From Perognathus longimembris pacificus (taxonomy: Eukaryota > Chordata > Mammalia > Rodentia > Heteromyidae): a stretch of 64,000 nt of DNA. The position numbers and the translations under genes were made by a program. The notes beneath the pieces are model-generated. The model did not search any database and had not been told where the DNA came from. It saw nothing but the letters and a program-made list of their open reading frames with translations. The first letter of the stretch is position 1. Each line of letters opens with the position of its first letter. Below, piece by piece: positions 63,971-64,000 of the stretch. The DNA is taken from contig NC_063172.1 in the NCBI RefSeq assembly GCF_023159225.1, positions 65,911,067 to 65,975,066 on the forward strand, written 5' to 3'.

Positions 63971-64000
63971 TGCTTTGACTCGAGGGAAAAGTTTGGAGGG

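Noticed and set aside
1..64000. Telomeric repeats (TTAGGG) to confirm a chromosome end
   Set aside because: None seen on either strand.

Overview
The window looks like mammalian nuclear DNA, most likely from a rodent. About fifty SINE copies are present. Most belong to two related designs: a dimer of ID-like, tRNA-derived units, and a composite of a B1/7SL-like left half with an ID-like right half. Single ID monomers, B1-like pieces, MIRs, an antisense MLT1-type LTR and several LINE-1 3' ends also occur. The dimeric ID design suggests the kangaroo-rat, pocket-mouse and gopher group (Geomyoidea); that placement is an inference from the SINE type only. There is no bacterial-style gene organisation, operon or CRISPR array.

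The left third (about 2.8-22.5 kb) holds the only convincing gene: six short plus-strand exons at 3328-3394, 6931-6986, 9277-9460, 11172-11233, 15714-15799 and 20136-20319. All five junctions have GT/AG sites and matching codon phases. Together they give a 639-nt frame of 212 residues plus a stop. I do not recognise the product; it is basic, without visible membrane segments, and carries a Gly-Asp-Arg repeat. A GC-rich segment lies upstream, an apparent long 3' UTR with a candidate poly(A) signal lies downstream, and a possible alternative last exon starts at 18188.

The gene is embedded in tandem repeats: an array of about 80 units with AGATCT sites (411-2815) upstream, GC-rich minisatellites in introns 1 and 2, and an array of forty 52-bp units (16073-18165) in the last intron. 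Each 52-bp unit carries an NRF1-like GCGC(A/G)TGCGC core.

The middle (24.9-30.4 kb) is a nearly intact LTR retrotransposon with a 5-bp target duplication, a lysine-tRNA-type primer-binding site, a polypurine tract and LTRs differing at about three positions. Its interior has no recognisable gag, pol or env frame, so it looks young and non-autonomous. Further right, 30-51 kb is gene-poor DNA with SINEs and L1 tails, plus an array apparently built from the 5' end of an ID SINE (35159-35515) and a 46-54-bp array at 43.6-44.3 kb.

The segment 51.6-55.3 kb is a second cluster of GC-rich minisatellites (19-bp, 14-bp, G-rich 35-bp and hexamer arrays). Its long stop-free frames follow from unit sequence and are not genes. 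From 55.7 kb to the end the DNA is AT-richer, with L1, SINE and MIR copies and no supported gene. The density of GC-rich minisatellites is what one would expect near a chromosome end or in a recombination-prone region, but no telomeric repeats are seen.
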